Shown here: positions 30,900-43,342 of the stretch, piece after piece | Position numbering within the stretch: the stretch's first letter is position 1 | How the letters are laid out: the number at the start of each line of letters is the position of its first letter | NCBI GenBank assembly: GCA_036925085.1 | Contig: JAUPFP010000023.1 | Coordinates: 2,431,778-2,495,777, forward strand | DNA: 64,000 nucleotides | DNA from: Brachycybe producta | Taxonomy: Eukaryota > Arthropoda > Diplopoda > Playtdesmida > Andrognathidae | Direction of reading: 5' to 3' | Made by a program: the position numbers and the translations under genes | The notes under the pieces: model-generated | Told to the model about the DNA's origin: nothing | The model's input: the letters and a program-made list of their open reading frames with translations, nothing else | Database searches by the model: none

Positions 30900-33821
30900 G
30901 CACTTAGAGAGGCTACAATAAACCAAAATCTTTTCAAACATACTCGACTCCTCAATCTAGAAAACTTAATAAGCACCAATTGGAGTAAGTTCCAAATAGA
31001 ACAAACGTTAAATGAAGAAATGTCAATAGTTTGGCAGTTATTAAGTTTGGCATTTGTTTAGTTTAGCACTTAATTAGTCGCTTTGTGCCAAGTTGTATCT
31101 GGATAACCTTTAAATTGGTGAATTATTGAAGGAAATGGATATACACAATTTATTGGATGCGCAACAGTGTTGAAACCAACACATCCAACATTAAGCACAT
31201 ACACATAAGAATAGCTCCACATTATTTTATAAATCGATTTGTCTGACTTGAGTGACGTCAAGTTTTATAGTTGTTTATGTATAATATGACGTCGTCTCGC
31301 TGAAGAACTCGATAAATAAAGGAATGTGCAGTAAGTCTTAACTGATGTTGGTAAGAGAGTGCCATCTATGCAGTACTAGTGTATTACCACACCACATATA
31401 AAACATTTGCGTTTTTAATAAAAATGAATTCGAACGTGTGAAAATTAGTGTCTTCGGGTGGTCTCTTGATGTTTTTTTTTTTCGAACTCAAACATTGTCA
31501 GTTTAATCTCAATGATTTAATGGTCTCGAAACAATTGGATTAGGTCAGGTAGCTTTTGTATTAAAACCGCATCATATATTGATCCATAAAGTGTTTGATC
31601 AATGACCTCAAAACTATATATTACTATAATATGGTATAAATGGTACCTTAGAGATTGGGTTGTTGTTGTTCTTCTTCTTCTTAAGTGTCACAAACTATTA
31701 AAAATTAAATGAAGGGGAAATGCTCAAGTCTTGGTAATGTTTATTTTCAGCTAATAGGATTTTCTTTTCGCTTGACATCGGTTAAATAAGCCAATTAGAA
31801 GTCTTGAAATTTCTTTTTCTAATTTCGTAATTTTATGATTTTTTTAAACGAATCAGAACAATAAAAAAAAAACGTTAATTAATGAATTGGTTGTAATTAT
31901 CTATGCAAATAATTGGTAAATTGGAAGTTTTTTTTATCTAGGTTGCTTATACCTTATACACACATGAGTTAAATGAATTTAAATTAAATGTGTTTAGGTG
32001 AATTATACGGAATCCAGTTAAGGACATGAACCCAAATAAAAATTGACTTTATTATTATTTTAAATTGAAATGCGAAATCAATATTTTAATGTCAATAGTT
32101 TATATATTATATTTAAGTATTAACTCAATATTTTCAGATTATTAACTGAATAAATTGAATTCGACATATTGTTTGTTTGCCCTTCACGGGCCTCTGTAGA
32201 ACACGTTTATTATTTAAATGCATTTAAATTATCAGGTGTATACTAAATATTAGAAGTAAGCAACTTCAAAAATTTATTGGTAAAGATTTAGCTTAACATT
32301 TATGCAGCATTTGCAAAAGCAACAAAAGCCGTAGTAAAGAAAAAATTGCAAAAAAGCAAACAAACTTATCAATAGTTGTGTGTAGTTTATTGGTTAATTT
32401 GCCATTCAACATTTTGATAAACGACCATTTTTTTTTTTGAATAAATTATTTATCAGCAATGGAAAAATAATAAAAAAAAGTTGGTATTCGTTTTTGGATG
32501 AGATTGAAGTAGAATCCCGTTAGCCTCTTCATCCGAGTCCTCCCCCCCATCTCCTATCACAAATGCACTAGTAGTAGTAACATTATGATGGAACCAAAAA
32601 TCTTGTAAGAAACTGACATTGAATTAGTGAGATAAATGTGTTTGGACCCCCCCAACATTGGACGATAAAACCGTCATTGATGTTATATGGTCTCTATATA
32701 ATGTACATAAATGAAATGAAATGGGGAATTGTTGGAATAAATGGAATATTTGGATATTTTTTCTTGGTTGCGATCTTATCACAAATAAATCACCATCTTT
32801 CACACAGCTAAGAAAGACATATTGGAGCAAAATTGTTCACTATATACTAAGTCCTATTGGTCATTTAATTTTCTTTTAGTGCAAATTCTCATTATTAGAG
32901 GTCACTGAGTCGGTCATCTTACTATTGGACTTTTTTTTTTGTCTATTTACCATGTGATGTATGACTCGCAGTTCCAACCTTTAGAACTATGTGGAACTAC
33001 ATTTTTTTTTACTGAGAGTTTGTAAAATAAGAAGAAAAAAAAAAGTTTTAAGATTGAGTCTTTGATCTTATTTTTTATTGGCTGTTTCAGCTTTTTTTGG
33101 GGGTCTTTGTTCTTTTTCTTTCTTTTTTTTTTGGGTGAAAACATTTCAAAAACTCAATTTCTTTTTTTTTGGGGGGGGGGGGGGGCTTTTTTTTTCTTTA
33201 TTTTCATGAGAATTGTGTATATACTGTAGAGGGATGCAATAACAGGTTAGTTCAGACATTTTTTGAAGGTATTTCATGTGTTGTGTGTTTATATACATTT
33301 ATTTTATATCTGTGTAAACCATACAAACACAAGAGAGGTCATTAGCAATTGCTGACCAATGCTGACATGGCAAGTGGGCACTTTTGCTTCCTCTCTTACA
33401 TATTTCTACTACCATAATATGAGAGAGAGAGAGAGGGAGAGAAAAGTGTGTAATATGTATGTATGTGTATGGTTGCTGTTCTAATCAGCTCATGGGTCCA
33501 TGATGAATGGAACAATTTCTTTGGCTCGTTCTCATAATCCATTTTCTACGATTTTCACAAGAGTGACCTTCTGCCAGAAGTGAGATAGAAAAACTTGGCT
33601 TCTTCAGCTTATGGTGGTTTGGGGGGGGGGGCGTCATTCACTTGCAAAGGGACCACATTCTTGTGTTTAAAAATTACTCTTTCATTTTGAACTACTCTTT
33701 CAAACAATATTCTTCTGTCGAACGTATTTTTAAATCTTGTTTTTTTTGTAACGTCGTTTTCTTAACTTTCACATAATTTTCTTAAAATAATGCATTAAGA
33801 ATGCAAACAGATAATTTATTT
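30900..33821. other. No gene seen over 2.9 kb
   Basis: AT-rich. Contains a 15-base G-run at 33171-33185, (GA)n at 33421-33443 and a G-run near 33619. No repeat copy with clear ends was recognised and no frame carries a domain. Confidence 0.45.
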
Positions 33822-34335
33822 TATGCGTGTATCGTTATATGGCGCCACTAGCCCTCCTCCCATAGAAATGTACTGACACTCTTCAACTGTATGACTCACC
33901 TTTTTTTTCCACGTGGCAAACTTTTAAAACACGTGCTCTCTTCATTTATTATGTTCTGAGTAGGCTTGTCACGTGCTCATAATTGAGGTTGTTTTGGACA
34001 GGCAATTAGAAATCGGGACGAACTTCAGTTGGTTCCGCCCTTTTTATGATGAACACAACTTCTAATTGGTTGGTTATGTAGTCTGACGTCACATGCTCCG
34101 CCCTTTTCAACGTCGAAGCACACAACCAACCAATTAGAAGTTGCCGGTCGTCATAAAAAGGGCGGAGCCAACTGAAGTTCGTCCTGATTTCTAATTGCCT
34201 GCTTGTTTTGGTTGCTTTTAGAGCTAAAAGGCTGCATTATGTTTCAACTAATTGGTGAGTGTAGTTTACCACTCCTATGGAGGTTGCAGGTGCCATCTAC
34301 CTTGCATTTACACAAATATTTTTCTATGAAGCCAT
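33822..34335 (-). repeat. GGTAGATGGCGCC dispersed element, copy 2 (reverse), interrupted
   Basis: The inverse of the 26989 and 58879 copies: TGGCGCCACTAGCCC at the left, CACGTGGCAAACTTTTAA, then after the ACAGGC insertion TTTAGAGCTAAAAGGCTGCA and GGTGCCATCTACCTTGCATT at the right. Confidence 0.75.
33998..34202. mobile_element. ACAGGC palindromic MITE, copy 4, nested, 9-bp duplication, intact CRE motif
   Basis: A perfect TTGTTTTGG duplication (33989-33997, 34203-34211) within the GGTAGATGGCGCC element. TGACGTCA is at 34084-34091, next to ACATGCTCCGCCCTTTT and CCAACCAATTAGAAG. Confidence 0.9.
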
Positions 34336-35891
34336 AAATATTCTTTTTTTTGGTTGTTGCAATTTTGCAAATGTTTTAAGGTGGTTTTTAAATGCAAAAT
34401 GATTCTTGAACTCTGATTATTCTGTTTTTCATAAGAAACTAAAGTATTTTAGAATTTAGAAAGGTAGTTCAAATACTTAAGGCTAATTTTATGTTTTATA
34501 CCTTGGGCCATTTTCGAACTGCTATGAAAAGCATAGTTAAAAATGACCCAACTTTAATTCTAACTTTCTCAATGTGTGTGATCCTTCGTTTACTGAAGCC
34601 ACACACACGCTGAAAAAATCCCGCTGAATTTCACTTTGAAAAGCATTTACCGGAAGTAACATATGTCTTTGAGGTAAAAAAAAACGAATTTTTTATTTAT
34701 ATTTTCTGGTGTGTTTTCAGCGTGTGTGATCTTTCTCTTAGTATTGCTTCTGAAACGTAGAATATTACTTAAGAGTTTGAAAATCAGCTGTTCATAAAAC
34801 ATCTTAAAATGGCTAAGAAAAATTATCTAAAATTTTTTTTAAAAAAATCTCCACAGACAACAATTTGAAGAAGATATTTAAATTTCCATTTATTAGTAAG
34901 AACATTTTAAGAAACGATAAATATAGAATTCAGACATGTTTTCTGTTAGTTTGCAGAAATAAATAACTTATGAATGTTAGATTTGTTAAAAATAAAACCA
35001 CTTTGAAATACATTTTATAGTAGAAAATATGTTTTATTTTTGTTTGAAAATGTATATCCAGAGAGAATTGTTATTTTGCTCCATAGATATGTGAACTCGA
35101 TTACCTGTTTAGACTTTACAGTACTCAATGAAGTATATCTCATATAGGTTAACATAAAAAGTGAATAAATCGAGAACAGAATTTTCTGTTGTTTTTCTCT
35201 CTCGGAACTTTGTATGGGTTTTTTGAGCCCTTAAAGGGTTGTTGGTTCAAAACTTTAGTTCATTTTGATTGTGGCTGCAATTTTTTTTTTGTTCTGTTTT
35301 CTCATAAAAAAAAACATAACTTGGGGTATAAGATATGCTGCTCACATAAGACCTATTACAGTAAATATGATGCTCTCTTTCTATGTTCAGTTTGAGCTTA
35401 TTATTATTATATTTCTGATAGTGGTCAACATTCTCATAGGCCTAATAAGCTTGCGTTTTTATATGCTATAGTATAATATTGCTTCAAAGGAAGAAAAAAG
35501 GAGATCTTATCTGCTAGATTTTAGCTCTAAACAAGGCTCTTTCGCTTAATATCATTGTCATACACTTTTGTTGTTGTTGTTGTTGATGATGGTTAGTGAG
35601 GCTACAATTCTCTATTATTACTGTGAACTATGGTAATATTTTTTAAATATATGTAAGCTTTGTTGCATCGTTAAAATATGAAAATATAAGATGAGAGAAA
35701 ATAAAATCTCTTGAGGTTGTGTGTGGCACCTAAGCGAGCAGTAAAATTTATAGTTAGGTTTAGAGCCTAGGTTCCACATGCAAAAAAAAAAACCCCAACA
35801 TAAATGCGACAGAAAATAGCTAGCCATACACACATGTTGTACGTATCACTACGAAAGTCGTGGCGTCTCTCAAATCATATTGGAAAAATCG
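34336..35891. other. No gene; half copy of the long-palindrome family at the start
   Basis: 34375-34500 reads AAGGTGGTTTTTAAATGC ... GAACTCTGATTATTCTG, the left end of the long-palindrome family. AT-rich after that. A pair of GTGTGTGATC / GATCACACAC-like words at 34578-34735 forms a loose inverted repeat. Confidence 0.45.
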
Positions 35892-36063
35892 ACAGGCATC
35901 TCTGCCCACGACCGACAACTTCTAATTGGTTTGTTGCGTTGTTCGACGTTGAAAAGGGCGGAGCATGTGACGTCAGACTACATAACCAACCAATTAGAAG
36001 TTGCTGTTCGTCATAAAAAAAAGCGGAGCCAACCTCTGTTTGTCTCGATTTCTAATTGCCTGT
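35892..36063. mobile_element. ACAGGC palindromic MITE, copy 5, left arm partly deleted, intact CRE motif
   Basis: The left terminus ACAGGCATCTCTGCC is followed at once by the inner arm ACCGACAACTTCTAATTGG. The right arm is complete. TGACGTCA at 35968-35975. No duplication is visible. Confidence 0.8.
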
Positions 36064-37372
36064 GTGTGTACTAGGCTTAAGATTCTTTCTTGTTCTACAA
36101 CGTAACAAAGGTCTAAAAATGACAGTTCCTCTTCATTAGTCAGCGTTTCTTGGAATAGTTATATCATCCGAATTTAGTTTATGAAATATATGTGTCTTGT
36201 CTGTTCATTGTGAGCAAATCAAAAAGAAAGGGTTGAGACAAATACAATGACAATCAGTGAAAACACCCTGTATAATTTATTGTAGACTTCATTGTGGATT
36301 TATTCGTAGAACGACAACAACAACAAAAAAAAGGATCTCGAAATGTGTCGTCCACCGAATTAATGAATGTGATTGTCACATTTCTGTCATTTATCAAACA
36401 CATACATGGCGCGCGCGCGCACACACACACACATTGTAATGAATGATTAATTACACAGTCATTGTTAGTGTCATTATTTTTAAAAAAACAAATGAATTAA
36501 TTTACTTTCAGTTTCATTATAGGGAAGAGTAAATTTTGTCCTTTTGTTTATATAAAAGAAATTTCTATTTTTCACATTTAATCCTACATTCGACTTGAAT
36601 AGAGATTAACTTTTTATAATTTTTTTTTTAAAAATAATAATAAAAATAATAAAGAAAAGTCGAGTTTAATAAAGAAAATCATTAAATTTATTCATTCATC
36701 CAGCCGATTTTTAATTTCGGTCGTTTTTTTTCTCTCTTCTTCTTCGCATTCTTCTACTAAATTGATATTTTTTTTTCATATATAGACAAACCAATTATTT
36801 TGCAGTGTCTTTTCTTTTCTTTGATAGAAAACTAAACAAGAAATATACGTATATAAGTATATTTCTAGTATAGTTTGTTGGCTCTTTCTAGTACAAGTAA
36901 ATTGTATCCGTAACTCTTCTTTTGTTGTCTATTAGTTTTCATCTTATATTATTAGCTTCTTTTTTTTATCTCTAGACCTTAGTAAAGTTGAATCACCACA
37001 ATTAATTATGTGATGTTTTCATTTCTTTCTTTATTTCTCAAGAAGATGCTAAGTTATTCTTTAGTAAAAAAAAAAAAAAAAAAGATTACAATCACTCATA
37101 AATGTTTGTGTATTACATTGCTTGAGCATCAATGAAAAATGTTGCTCTCATTGTATTTTTTTTCGTTATTACTAGGGTGGTGGTGCAGGTAAAACGGTTC
37201 CCTGTTTAAAAATGAAGTATCATAAAATACCATAATTTAAACTAAAAACATACACAAATATTTTATAAATAAAATCAGAAATATGTATTATTTACTGCGA
37301 AAAAAAAAAGTTTCTAATCTTTTGTTTTGAACAAGGCTTCAGTTGTGGGTTTTTCGCGAAATTGTTTGTGTG
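36064..37372. other. No gene; Z-DNA-type dinucleotide run and mariner-like end
   Basis: (GC)n(AC)n at 36410-36433 is alternating purine/pyrimidine. AACACCCTGTATAA at about 36263 looks like a solo mariner terminus. The rest is AT-rich with a 20-base A-run at 37065-37083. Confidence 0.45.
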
Positions 37373-37431
37373 ACGAGTCCGGATTTCTCACACTCTGGAT
37401 TTTTGATGTCCGAATTATGGACGCTCTACTG
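37373..37431 (-). mobile_element. pogo/Tigger-like terminal fragment
   Basis: Read on the minus strand it starts CAGTAGAGCGTCCATAATTC after a TA, then GGACATCAAAAATCCAGAG, matching the usual pogo-like terminal pattern. The other end is not found. Confidence 0.5.
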
Positions 37432-37690
37432 TAAGGGAGACCGGGACTAGTTTTCACACTTATAAATTTTTTAATAAATATTAAAATAAAATTAAGAAGC
37501 ATGCCCAAATATTACTATGTTTAGACTACATCTTGATTAAAATTAGTGTTTGCGCCACACAAAAAATAGGCACGACAACTGGATTTTACGATAACTTTGT
37601 GAAAAAATTATCTCCAGTTGTCGTTCCTATTCGAATCTGTACGATTGTAACAGAAGTTATAGTCGTACATAACTACAAAAAAAAGGTAAC

Positions 37691-37702
37691 TGCGCATGCG
37701 CA
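37691..37702. promoter_or_regulatory. Palindromic NRF1-type motif TGCGCATGCGCA
   Basis: An exact match to the NRF1 consensus (YGCGCAYGCGCR). It is followed 27 bp later by CTCCATCTTGGC, a YY1-like word in reverse. It is conspicuous in AT-rich surroundings, but no gene is recognised next to it. Confidence 0.3.
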
Positions 37703-38116
37703 ATGCATATGGGGAGGCTTTTTTTGTCTCCATCTTGGCTTCACCAGTTAAAAACGCGAAAAAACGAAACCAACTCCAAAAACTTATTTCAAACTTCCAA
37801 TTGTTAAACAAATGGATGAAAATAACGAATAGAAACGTGATCCCATATACTACATCGATCACGTCCCTTTTAGTGTAACAGTTCTATCTTCCTTTTTATT
37901 GTAGACTCCATTTTTGGTTTGGCAAGGTGTGGGTGGGTATTTCCGGTTTAAAATCTATATTGTTGTTGTGTGTGGAAGTTGTGAGCGCGCAACGTAAAGG
38001 CTACAACTACAACTTTTCAACACAGAAAACGACTATCTACAATTAGTAGTAGCTGTAAATAGTAGTAGTTGTACCGTCGTGCAAACTCTCTATTATTATT
38101 GTTTATTAATTACAAG

Positions 38117-38484
38117 TAAGGCCGTACCGAGCCGATTTTGTCGAACCGCAAAAACCGGATCGGCAAACAAATATTAACCGATTTCCGCACTCAGCAATTA
38201 GGTGTGCTTCCCGATAAAACGGCAGCAGTGGAGGGTCAATCAATTTATTACCAATTTTATCACTGATTCATCTTTAAAAGGAAATTGTGCTTTGTAAACT
38301 CGAAAAATTATAATTTAACTCTTTTTCCATACATTCATGTGCGAACCGCTTCTCTCTTGGCCGACACAAGCAGCCAAAATCGGTAGTGATAATCGGCTCG
38401 GTTAAATCGATTAGCCTGCAAATTTTTTTGCGTGATCGGTTCGGTATTGGCTCGGTAAAAAAATGTGTGATCGGTACAGCCTTA
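38117..38484. mobile_element. hAT-like motif-filled MITE, perfect 8-bp duplication
   Basis: The termini TAAGGCCGTACCGAGCCG and ATCGGTACAGCCTTA are flanked by ATTACAAG at 38109-38116 and 38485-38492. The interior is full of CCGAT/ATCGG words (AATCGGCTCGGTTAAATCG, GATCGGTTCGGTATTGG), probably subterminal transposase-binding repeats. Open frames in it are incidental. Confidence 0.85.
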
Positions 38485-38492
38485 ATTACAAG

Positions 38493-39283
<791 letters not shown>

Positions 39284-39638
39284 GATTCCCAAGTCGACTA
39301 TGAAACTTCCATTTAAACTGTTGGTCTGAAAAGAAAATTGGCCAAGATTAAAATTTTCAACCAGAGAGAGAGAGCGTGGTTCTTAATGGGCCACTATTTT
39401 GGCAATTCAAGTGGAGAATGGGGTGGATGGGTGGTTTGGTTTACGTGTATGAATATCGCCGTTATATTAAAGTAAAATTATTTACATGATATGCGGATTT
39501 ATTTCCTACTTAAAAAAATCTTTTTTTTTCTCGTTATACATTTACTATAAATGCCCCAATTTCAAGAAGGAAACTTAGAGCTTTAATTTAAACTTTCGAA
39601 CCCTCTAAACAAGGTTTCAAAATAAGTATATATTAAAG

Positions 39639-39870
39639 GTAAAGCAACTCCATGTTAGAAAATGAACGAGCCAAAAATTGAGTGAAGATTCGTCTGCTTT
39701 TTGAAGCTAAAAATAAGACATCTTGCTTAAAGTGTCGTCCATTTTTTGTGTTTTCATTGAATCGTATTGTAACTGAAGCACGAAAGTACAGTTTGCGCTA
39801 TCTAATGGCCACACTGATCTATGGCAAGAAATGCTCCTTAGGTAGGGATCTTAAGTTAAGTTACCTTTGT
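39639..39870 (+). repeat. Dispersed repeat, copy 2 (pair with 11219-11441)
   Basis: Same ordered blocks as copy 1. It diverges mainly by small indels. No coding function. Confidence 0.65.
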
Positions 39871-41043
39871 ATAAAAACCCTGTTTTAATGAGTTTCATTG
39901 AACAGGGTTTTTTATATCGGAACCTTGCTCTGAGAGTTGAAGTTTCCATCTTGAACTTGGTCCTAGGTGTTTCATAGAGGTATATATAGGGATTATAGGT
40001 ATTCCATAAAGTGACAAGAGTTTTGTTTTATTTTCTACATTTGCAATTAGTTGCTTTAAGTAATCTTAACAGTTTTATTTAATTAAAATGAATACTTATT
40101 AGAGCATTGAACTGTTACTTCAAAAGCATTTATTTTCTTTTAATTCAAAGGAAAATAAAAGTAGATATCTACATTTTGTAACAAAATTGAGGGATTATTT
40201 ACCCATGGAACATTTTATTGAGCCAATACCACCATTGAATAAATCTATGAGGCTCGCGAAGCCCATTATGACCACTAGGTCCACGATGTTCATGAGGCCC
40301 ACAAGTCTACCAGATTCACAAAACTCACCAGGTTCGTGAAGCCCATGAGCTCTTTTTTTTTCTTCATATAGTAAAAGTGCAAGTCCAGGGGCTCTAGGTT
40401 GCGCTTTTGTAATATCTCACTTGTCAATCGGCTGGCTATATACTTTATATATTGATCTCTTAAAATAAACTAAAAAATAGATTAAATTAAAAATTGAAAT
40501 TTCGTTTTTCAATTTTGAGAATAAACATAAAAAGTCTAACAAGTGAGTTGTGTCCATTTTTTTGAAAGCTCATAAATTTCTTTTTATAATATGTATTTTT
40601 GACTGATATGGGCTAAAAAATCATTAAATGTGTGGTTATCACAAGTTTTTGCTTCCAATTTTATGGCATTTTTTTGTGTTCCATAAAGTACTTTTTTCAA
40701 TTTAAAAAATAAATAAGAAAATAGCTTTTTGTGTTTTTATAAACGGAAGTCGCTATTCTTTAATAATGACATTTTCTTATGTTGAGAAATAGAGAAGGTT
40801 TTTTCTTTAAAAAAAAATGTATAAACAATTTATTTTTGTTGTGTGGAGTAATGGCCATTGTAGGAATGGGAATTATTTTATAAACAATTTTCAGGACAAA
40901 TATCCTAGTTTTAAAGGGCCTTTATTTAGCGACATAATATATTTTTTCATGTATTGATAATTGTATTTGGCTGTTGTCAGTTATGAATGATTTATAAGTA
41001 ACTTCAAAGTGCTATAACTTGGAGGACTACTTTGTGGCGCCAT
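39871..41043. other. No gene seen
   Basis: AT-rich. A short imperfect tandem of GAGGCTCGCGAAGCCCATxA-like words lies at 40250-40350. Confidence 0.4.
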
Positions 41044-41046
41044 TTA

Positions 41047-41480
41047 TGCCGCAGTCACACTAGGCTGGTTTCCCAGCTGCTGGTTGCTGCTGGCTGGTTG
41101 TAGCGCTCTAGCAGCATAGTCTGAACTGCTACTAGCAGCTGCTTTCTCCAGCGGGCTAGTGATTTTAACAGCAGCTGGTGAAGTTGGACATGTCCAACTA
41201 ACTAGCAGCTACCAGCTGGTCATGTGACTCCCTTCCTGCTGCTGCCATCTAGTGTGAACTTTTTATTGCTAGTAGTGGCACTAGTGGTAGTTGAAACTCC
41301 ACTGCTTGGGTTGGTTGTTGTTAGAGTTTGTGTTTTTGCAAGACGGTGATTGGATGACTTGCACTGCTAATAACAGCAGTGACTGGACAAGTGTGAACCC
41401 AAAGCAGCTGCTGCTTGCTGTTGCTGCTAATAGCCAGCAGCAACCAGCGGCTTGTAAACCAGCCTAGTGTGACTGCCGCT
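41047..41480 (-). mobile_element. PIF/Harbinger-like MITE (GTCACACTAGG family), copy 2, TTA duplication
   Basis: 434 bp, inverted relative to copy 1. TTA on both sides (41044-41046, 41481-41483). Starts TGCCGCAGTCACACTAGG and ends CCTAGTGTGACTGCCGCT. The interior follows copy 1 almost base for base. Confidence 0.85.
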
Positions 41481-41800
41481 TTAGTGATCGTTTTTAGCAG
41501 ACCATTGATTACATATAGCGTGTTCACACGAGCCATTTTTGCCGCCACAGACTCCACAGTGGTGATAAATGGTTAAGTCCTGCCACTAGTAGCAACCACC
41601 GCTTGGTTGTCAGTGATGTTGAAAGTCATACTGACCGCCCGCATTGACAGCAGGCCAGTGACGTAACTAGGTGTGGTTGCGCCCCCAAAATGTGTTCTCT
41701 AAACCTCCTGCGCTTCATCCCCAGCTACGCCTCTGTAGCAGGCCAGTTTTTAGCACCACAAAGTAGCCCCATAAAGTGTAAAAATAGTTTTAAATGAATA

Positions 41801-42066
41801 CAGCCAAACTCGGTTATAGCGACCTCGTATATAACGACTACTTGACTATAACATCAAAATGACACCAATCAAAAGGGATTCCTATATAAACGACATTAAA
41901 AAAATCTGACGTTGGTCGTGAATTTAAATTACGGAATTCGACTGATCATGCAATTTGGAATACGGAAACCGGACATGTGCTAATAATTTGTATTTAAATG
42001 ATGGAAAATAGGTAACCTCGGTTACAAAATTGTAACTCGGTTATAATGTCACAAAACACATGGCCC
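41801..42066 (+). mobile_element. pogo/Tigger-like element, right end missing
   Basis: After TA the end reads CAGCCAAACTCGGTTATAGC with further CTCGTATATAACGAC and AACTCGGTTATAATG words, typical of this class. It is cut by the next element at 42071. Confidence 0.6.
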
Positions 42067-42070
42067 CTAA

Positions 42071-42246
42071 GGCCTTGTTTCCATTTGGGTGAAAAATTGG
42101 ACTTTTTGGAAAATTACAACTGATGAAAAAGTGAACACACGTGGCCTACCCCCGCCTATTCAATATCATAGACGGGGCCACGTTTTATCTATTTTTTTTA
42201 CCAGTTGACATTTTCAAAAAGTTGAAATTTTCACCCGAATGGTTCT
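42071..42246. mobile_element. GGCCTTGTTTCC-family MITE, copy 3
   Basis: GGCCTTGTTTCCATTTGGGT at the left and TTGAAATTTTCACCCGAATGG at the decayed right end. The core is GTGGCCTACCCCCGCC ... GGGGCCACG. It is tandem with copy 4. Confidence 0.7.
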
Positions 42247-42261
42247 AATGTTCACCCCTAA

Positions 42262-42443
42262 GGCCTTGTTTTCATTGGAGTGAAACTTTAAACATTTTGA
42301 AAATATTAACTGGTGAAAAATTGAACCAACGTGGCCATTGCCTATAATAGTGAATGGATTGGGGGGGGGGGGCAGGTTTCTTTTATTTTTGACCAGTTGA
42401 AGTTTTCAAAAAGTTCAAATTTTCACCCCAATGGAAACAAGGC
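42262..42443. mobile_element. GGCCTTGTTTCC-family MITE, copy 4
   Basis: GGCCTTGTTTTCATTGGAGT ... CCCCAATGGAAACAAGGC, with a G-run (about 42361-42372) in the core. Left flank CTAA, right flank TTAA. Confidence 0.75.
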
Positions 42444-43342
42444 TTAAAGTTCTAATCTTTTCATTGAAAACAAAAACCTGTAATAGTTATCCACAACTCT
42501 TGTCGTTGTTTGAGATGAGTACAACTTCCTCCTCCTCATTATTATTAAGGGGAAGAACCAACTCAAATTGTATAAATTATAAGTTTTTAACGTTTTACAA
42601 ATGAAGGTGTACTTTTGTTATCAATTTTAGTGCTCACAATAGATTTAACAAAGTGTGAAATGATTGAAACAAATGGGGTTTCTTAGGGTATCATTATCCA
42701 ATATATGTATTATAATTTATAATTAACTCATGTTATAGAAAAGAGAGGGGGCCAGTAGTCTTAATAGCTATTTCTAAAAATAGCATCATTATTTTTTTTT
42801 TGATGTACATAATGGAAAACATATGTCAAATGATGGAACAGAGAGATATTTCTATTCCAGCTTATTATGAAGGAGAAAGAAAAAAAAGGAATTGTGAAAT
42901 TTTCCGAAACATTCAAAAACATATGCACACAATATAATTGATCGAGTCTTTGGAAGCATATTAAAAAAAGTCTATTATTATTTATGATTATTAATGATTT
43001 TTTTCTTTCAAATTAAATTTACATAAACATATATTGGCCATATATGCAAATTTAAGAAAATTTTCATGTTAAAACTGAACTAGAACTCTTAGTCATCATT
43101 TTGCAAACAACTTTAAGAAAGAAAATGTTTTAGAAACTAGAAGAATAAATGTACTTAAAAAGTACATTGATCCGTATGACCAGCCTCCCCCCCCACCTCC
43201 CGAATAGTAATCATTGGTCATCTAAAAACGAACACATTTTGTGGCAACACAAATTATTCCGTGTGAAGCCGACTAGCAACATTGCCCTCTCAAATGATCC
43301 ATTTAATCTTCTAGTTTCTTCAACACATTCAATTTTCTTAAA
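42444..43342. other. No gene seen
   Basis: AT-rich. A long-palindrome-family fragment is at about 43075-43150 (TTTTAGAAACTAGAAGAA). The small frame at 43149-43367 has no domain. Confidence 0.4.
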
